A stretch of 64,000 nt of DNA from Draconibacterium orientale (GTDB taxonomy: Bacteria; Bacteroidota; Bacteroidia; Bacteroidales; Prolixibacteraceae), in contig NZ_CP007451.1 of the NCBI RefSeq assembly GCF_000626635.1, positions 3,454,501 through 3,518,500 on the forward strand, in the 5' to 3' direction. The position numbers and the translations under genes are program-made. Positions 60,901 through 64,000 of this stretch are shown piece after piece. The notes below the pieces were generated by a model. That model made no database searches. It saw nothing but the letters and a program-made list of their open reading frames with translations, and was not told where the DNA came from. Numbering within the stretch: position 1 is the first letter of the stretch; each line of letters starts with the position of its first letter.

Positions 60901-62241
60901 TTATTCTTTATACCAATTTACTTTTCGGGTTGAATACATTAATGCAGCCAGTAGTACAAACAATCCGATACTTCCGGTAAGTAATGCAAACGATTCGAGT
61001 TGTAGCAGGATAAAAATGAATAGGTAACAGCCTGCCAACCCGAAACTGGTTCCCAGCTGGGTTTTAAGTTCTGGCATAAAACTGCGCGTGTAAAAGAGCA
61101 CCAGAATAATTACAGCCAACGCGGCAACCAGGTACGCGAGGTTAAAACCTAAATGCTCGGAGATTGACAGTAGCAGCAAATAGAAAATGCTGATTGCCGA
61201 GCCCACCATAATGTACTGAAACGGGTGGATGCGCTGTTTCGACAACACTTCGAACATAAAAAACACTACAAACGTGATGATAATGATCAGGATGGCGTAT
61301 TTGGCGCTACGGACATTCTTTTGGTAATGATCAGCAAGGCTCACCATTTCAACACCGAATTTCGAATTTTCAATATCGTTTTGGTTTAGTGTGTTGTTGG
61401 TGCTTATCCATTGTTGCGGGTAGTTGCGGTTAAAATGCAAAACGCTCCAGTCGGCCTGAAAGCCTTTGTCATCAACGTTGCGGTCGGCAGGCAGGTAGTT
61501 GCCTGTAAAACCCGGGTCGTTCCAGGTCGATTCCAAACGAACCGAGGTTTGCTCGCCCAGCGGAGTAAACATCAGGTTTTGGCTGCCTTTTAACTGCAGT
61601 TTGATCGAAAATACTCCGTTCAGGTCGCTGGTGTAAAGTTCTTTTAGCGGAATGGAAACACCGCTGTGCCCGATCGGCGATGAGGTTTTTCCGGGCGAAA
61701 ATGTATAAGCTTTGTCATTCCAGCGCAGTTCCAGTCCGTTGTTTATACCTCTCAGGTCGCTGATTGATAATTGCAACTGGGCATCGTCCCAGATTATGTC
61801 CGAAGATTCGATGTTCAGTTTCTCCAGGTCGATGTCCTTGAAATTTCCGGTTATTGCAAGTTCTGCCTCGTAAACATCAACATTATAAATGCTGCGCTGC
61901 AATTTTATAGGTAGCAGTGTGCCGTTAACCGATAATTCTTTGGGAAGAAAAGTCGCGTAGCGTGTAACTTCGTTGTACGTGTCGTCCTCTTCGTTGTAAA
62001 TTTTCTTTTTTAAAGGAACAAAGAGCACAGGGCCGCTAATGAGCTGTTCGTTCGACCATTTACTCATCACTTCGTTCACAACCTGAAAGGAATTGCTCTG
62101 GCGCTCGCCAATCAGCTCCATAATCATTACTTTGGGTATCAGCAGAATTAGGATGAGCATCCCGATCACTAAAAGTTTGAACGACAAAGTCCGGTGAAAG
62201 CTGATTCCAAGGCGGTCTAAAATGTTGTCTTGTTTTTCCAT
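60901..62241 (-). CDS. creD: CreD-family inner-membrane protein
   Basis: 446 residues from ATG 62241 (MEKQDNILDRLGISFHRTLSFKLLVIG), start chosen by the operator-like motif just upstream (62255-62277). N-terminal TM helix, a large periplasmic beta-rich domain (about 55-300, e.g. YATFLPKELSVNGTLLPIKLQRSIYNVDVYEAEL in part) and five to six C-terminal TM helices beginning near YAILIIIITFVVFFMFEVLS. CreD affects envelope integrity and colicin/beta-lactam tolerance in other bacteria. It shares a 23-bp motif with the regulator operon next door. Confidence 0.92.
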   Translation of the reverse strand: MEKQDNILDRLGISFHRTLSFKLLVIGMLILILLIPKVMIMELIGERQSNSFQVVNEVMSKWSNEQLISGPVLFVPLKKKIYNEEDDTYNEVTRYATFLPKELSVNGTLLPIKLQRSIYNVDVYEAELAITGNFKDIDLEKLNIESSDIIWDDAQLQLSISDLRGINNGLELRWNDKAYTFSPGKTSSPIGHSGVSIPLKELYTSDLNGVFSIKLQLKGSQNLMFTPLGEQTSVRLESTWNDPGFTGNYLPADRNVDDKGFQADWSVLHFNRNYPQQWISTNNTLNQNDIENSKFGVEMVSLADHYQKNVRSAKYAILIIIITFVVFFMFEVLSKQRIHPFQYIMVGSAISIFYLLLLSISEHLGFNLAYLVAALAVIILVLFYTRSFMPELKTQLGTSFGLAGCYLFIFILLQLESFALLTGSIGLFVLLAALMYSTRKVNWYKE

Positions 62242-62254
62242 GTTTAATTGTTTT

Positions 62255-62277
62255 AAAAGTACTTTCAAATACAAAGT
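62255..62277 (-). promoter_or_regulatory. Shared operator-like motif upstream of creD
   Basis: AAAAGTACTTTCAAATACAAAGT, 14 bases before ATG 62241 (shown here only as its key parts AAAGTACTTT and CAAAGT). Differs by one base (C for G) from the motif at 63228-63250. Confidence 0.65.
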
Positions 62278-62292
62278 AGAATGATAAAAAAA

Positions 62293-62604
62293 TTATTTGT
62301 TTGTAATATTCTGATTCTTTATTAAATCTTCCAATGCTTTTAAATGTAGCTCAAAAGCTTTACTCCCGCTTGACGTAACGGCATAAGTCGTATTGGGTTT
62401 TTTGCCCACAAAGGTTTTGTTCACCGAAATGAATCGTTCCTTTTCCAATGCTTTAATGTGGCTGGCCAGGTTGCCGTCGGTTAATTCGAGCAAGTCTTTG
62501 AGTTCGTTAAAACTTAAGCGCGAATTTACCATTAAAGCCGCCATAACGCCCAGCCTCACTTTGTTCTCAAAGGCCTTATTCAGATTTTGAATCGGATTCT
62601 TCAC
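62293..62604 (-). CDS. Winged-helix transcriptional regulator (transcription factor of the creD locus)
   Basis: 103 residues. Winged helix of the ArsR/MarR-like 'DNA-binding transcriptional regulator' type: AFENKVRLGVMAALMVN, LSFNELKDLLELTDGNLASHIKALEKERFI (recognition helix region DGNLASHIKALE) and KTFVGKKPNTTYAVTSSG as wing. No metal-binding Cys. It is downstream of and overlaps the membrane protein gene by four bases (62601/62604), and creD follows after 51 bases. Probably recognises the motif shared by the two promoters. Confidence 0.88.
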   Translation of the reverse strand: MKNPIQNLNKAFENKVRLGVMAALMVNSRLSFNELKDLLELTDGNLASHIKALEKERFISVNKTFVGKKPNTTYAVTSSGSKAFELHLKALEDLIKNQNITNK

Positions 62605-63224
62605 GCTTCTGAATTTTTGTTTTCACGATTTAAAAACATGAATCCGTAAATAATGTGAAGGATACCAAAGCCGATGGCCCAGAAATACAGGCCATAACCC
62701 GGAAATGTGGCCGCCAGTAATCCTAAAACGATCTCAACCAAACCAAGGCTTAAAATCTCGGGGCGGGTATATTTTGCAGCGTTTACCAATGCCAATCCGT
62801 AAAAAATAAGAAAGCACGGACTTACAATGCCGTAGTAGCCGCGTAATGCCAGTATAGTTGTTAATATTCCGCCTGTTGCCAGTGGTATGAGCAGATTGAT
62901 GAGTAGCAGTTTTGAGCCCGGTCCCCAAATGGGTTTTTGCTCTTTTTTAGCTTGTTTTACCGTTAAAACGTAAATGGTGAAAAGCGACAGAATCAATACA
63001 GTTATACCGATAACAAAAACGGAGGTGAGCACGTCGTTTAAATGCTCTTCTGGTATAGCATAGGGAAACTGATGCACGATACGGTTGGCAAAGAATGCGC
63101 CAACAAGGGCATAGATTCCCACCAAAATACCCGATAATCCGCTGAGAGACAGGAAACGGCTTGAGCGTTCCATTATGTTGCGGATGTCTTTTAATTCGCT
63201 TAAAAGCTTTTCTGATTCATTCAT
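62601..63224 (-). CDS. Multi-TM membrane protein co-encoded with the winged-helix regulator
   Basis: 207 residues: an N-terminal amphipathic segment (SEKLLSELKDIRNIMERSSRF), then six TM helices (about 25-45, 65-90, 105-125, 130-150, 155-175, 178-198). No catalytic motif seen. The -7-like TACTTTTG lies two bases before ATG 63224 on the minus strand, so transcription may start inside this reading frame; Met18 (MERSSRF) is then an alternative start. With its regulator and creD it forms an envelope-linked cluster. The shared motif suggests joint control. Confidence 0.8.
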   Translation of the reverse strand: MNESEKLLSELKDIRNIMERSSRFLSLSGLSGILVGIYALVGAFFANRIVHQFPYAIPEEHLNDVLTSVFVIGITVLILSLFTIYVLTVKQAKKEQKPIWGPGSKLLLINLLIPLATGGILTTILALRGYYGIVSPCFLIFYGLALVNAAKYTRPEILSLGLVEIVLGLLAATFPGYGLYFWAIGFGILHIIYGFMFLNRENKNSEA

Positions 63225-63533
63225 TTCAAAAGTACTTTGAAATACAAAGTTGGTAATTATTTATCAGAAATAAAATAGTTGGTGCATTTTTTTTGCATTC
63301 AGCCTCCATAGTCACTTGTCATTCCGAACATAGCGGGGAATCGAAATCACCTGCAGAGAACACTATTAGTTTGATGAAATAAAATTTATATCGGATAGAA
63401 TTAGATTTAGTAAAATGAGGAGGTGTATTTTGTCCTAAACAGCAATTTCTTATTTATCAGAATTTTTTTTATAACGACAATATAATTATATTGGCTGGCA
63501 ATAAAACTAATGAAAAACTACTCTTAATAGAAC
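63225..63533. other. Intergenic region before the last gene
   Basis: About 310 bases. Apart from the operator motif it holds a GTCATTCCGAAC...GGGGAATCGAAATC REP-like remnant near 63317-63345, and otherwise AT-rich DNA. No gene seen. Confidence 0.5.
63228..63250 (-). promoter_or_regulatory. Shared operator-like motif upstream of the regulator operon
   Basis: Same 23-bp element as at 62255-62277 with one change; contains ACTTTG-AAATA-CAAAGT (perfect inverted repeat) and, on the minus strand, a TACTTTTG -7-like box. Confidence 0.65.
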
Positions 63534-64000
63534 ATGAAAACTTTCTTTGTCATCTCATGTCTCCTCCTGGCCTCCAATGTTATGTTTGGGCAAAACTCGT
63601 GGTTGTTAATAAGTAAGGGAGATACGCTGAATGCTTCAATTCAAATTAAAAAAAAGAAATCGGAAGACCTTATATTTTTTAAATATGCTTATCATCACGA
63701 CTGGCATTTAATAACGGCCGATAATGCCGAAGCTGTTGAGCTGCCCGGAAAGGAAAAATATATTTCGGTAAAACTTCCGAAGGTAGAAAAGAAAGTTTGG
63801 GCAAAGTGTTTGTTTGATGGCACGTATAAATTGGTTAAATATAAACTGGCGTATTATATTATTACCGAAACTGATGTGTACTTGCTTGAACCGCCGACGA
63901 ATAATAAATCCAAACACCGGTTTAAAGGAGTATATGGATCGCTGTTTTTCGAGGATATTGATTTTGATGTTAATAGCCTGAGTTACAATTCTCAGTCGCT
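63534..64000 (+). CDS. Secreted hypothetical protein (N-terminal part, runs off the right edge)
   Basis: 155 residues readable with no stop. A signal peptide (MKTFFVISCLLLASNVMFGQ) is followed by a Lys-rich, beta-strand-like region: LLISKGDTLNASIQIKKKKSED, FKYAYHHDWHLITADNAEAVELPG, KYISVKLPKVEKKVWAKCLFDG (each quoted in part), a typical opening of Bacteroidota periplasmic or outer-membrane-associated proteins of unknown function. No -7 box was found just upstream. The 3' part lies outside the window, so the family is not identified. Confidence 0.75.
   Translation, partial: MKTFFVISCLLLASNVMFGQNSWLLISKGDTLNASIQIKKKKSEDLIFFKYAYHHDWHLITADNAEAVELPGKEKYISVKLPKVEKKVWAKCLFDGTYKLVKYKLAYYIITETDVYLLEPPTNNKSKHRFKGVYGSLFFEDIDFDVNSLSYNSQS

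Noticed and set aside
63708-63917. 69-codon minus-strand frame
   Set aside because: Shadow of the partial secreted protein that starts at 63534.
1-64000. CRISPR arrays, rRNA and tRNA genes
   Set aside because: No regularly spaced repeats and no tRNA-like cloverleaf or rRNA stretch were noticed by eye; a tRNAscan-type search would be needed to exclude a missed tRNA.

Overview
The window looks like chromosomal DNA of a Bacteroidota bacterium. Promoter-like TAnnTTTG (-7) boxes recur upstream of genes on both strands, Shine-Dalgarno sequences are mostly absent, and several Bacteroidota-typical families occur (PUR/DUF3276, DUF3570, DUF4266, DUF4230, LytTR two-component pairs, many signal-peptide and lipoprotein genes). 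The mixture of an orphan [FeFe]-hydrogenase-like protein, respiratory-style ApbE genes and mobile DNA would fit a marine or sediment Marinilabiliales-like organism. That genus-level guess is weak. No rRNA, tRNA or CRISPR array was seen.

Layout. 1-9.2 kb: a truncated methyltransferase, a His-rich secreted barrel protein, a frameshifted FtsX/MacB-type permease, an aldo/keto reductase, a TonB-C/TPR protein, a DUF4242-AraC regulator and a frameshifted NTF2-like lipoprotein. 9.2-12.9 kb: a group II intron placed just after a terminator hairpin; an IS1182-type element interrupts its domain VI. 13-23 kb: housekeeping genes (PUR protein, Uup-like ABC-F, endonuclease III, PLP decarboxylase, acylphosphatase, ApbE). 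22.5-24.3 kb: an OhrR-like regulator with two glutathione-peroxidase-family genes, forming a peroxide-defence locus.

24.4-32.6 kb is an arsenic island in two transcription units, each opened by its own arsR. Unit 1 is arsR-arsE-like-arsF-like-arsG-like-arsP plus a P5C-reductase-like gene, directed at organoarsenicals. Unit 2 is arsR-arsC-arsM-acr3, directed at inorganic arsenic. A corA gene with a striking, potentially switchable leader RNA lies between them. An IS1595 element with an 8-bp target duplication follows acr3. Both arsR promoters have hexamer inverted repeats bracketing the 8-nt -7 box exactly.

33.9-40.4 kb: ferredoxin-nitroreductase, FabF, FemAB-like and CobO genes, then an IS110-family element between two ~100-bp direct repeats. 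40.5-43.6 kb: a tightly coupled thioredoxin-ApbE-DUF4266-DUF3570 operon, a candidate uncharacterised extracytoplasmic redox system. 43.8-57.5 kb: MscS, SLC12-type transporter, nuclease, IMPase-like, kinase-like, [FeFe]-hydrogenase-like, two serine-hydrolase paralogues (one with its catalytic residues lost), DUF1080, DUF4230 and a LytS/LytTR pair. 57.7-64 kb: a dicarboxylate-type symporter, IlvA, DgkA, CreD with an adjacent regulator/membrane-protein pair sharing an operator-like motif, and a truncated secreted protein at the right edge.

Intergenic regions are rich in short palindromic or hairpin repeats of several families.
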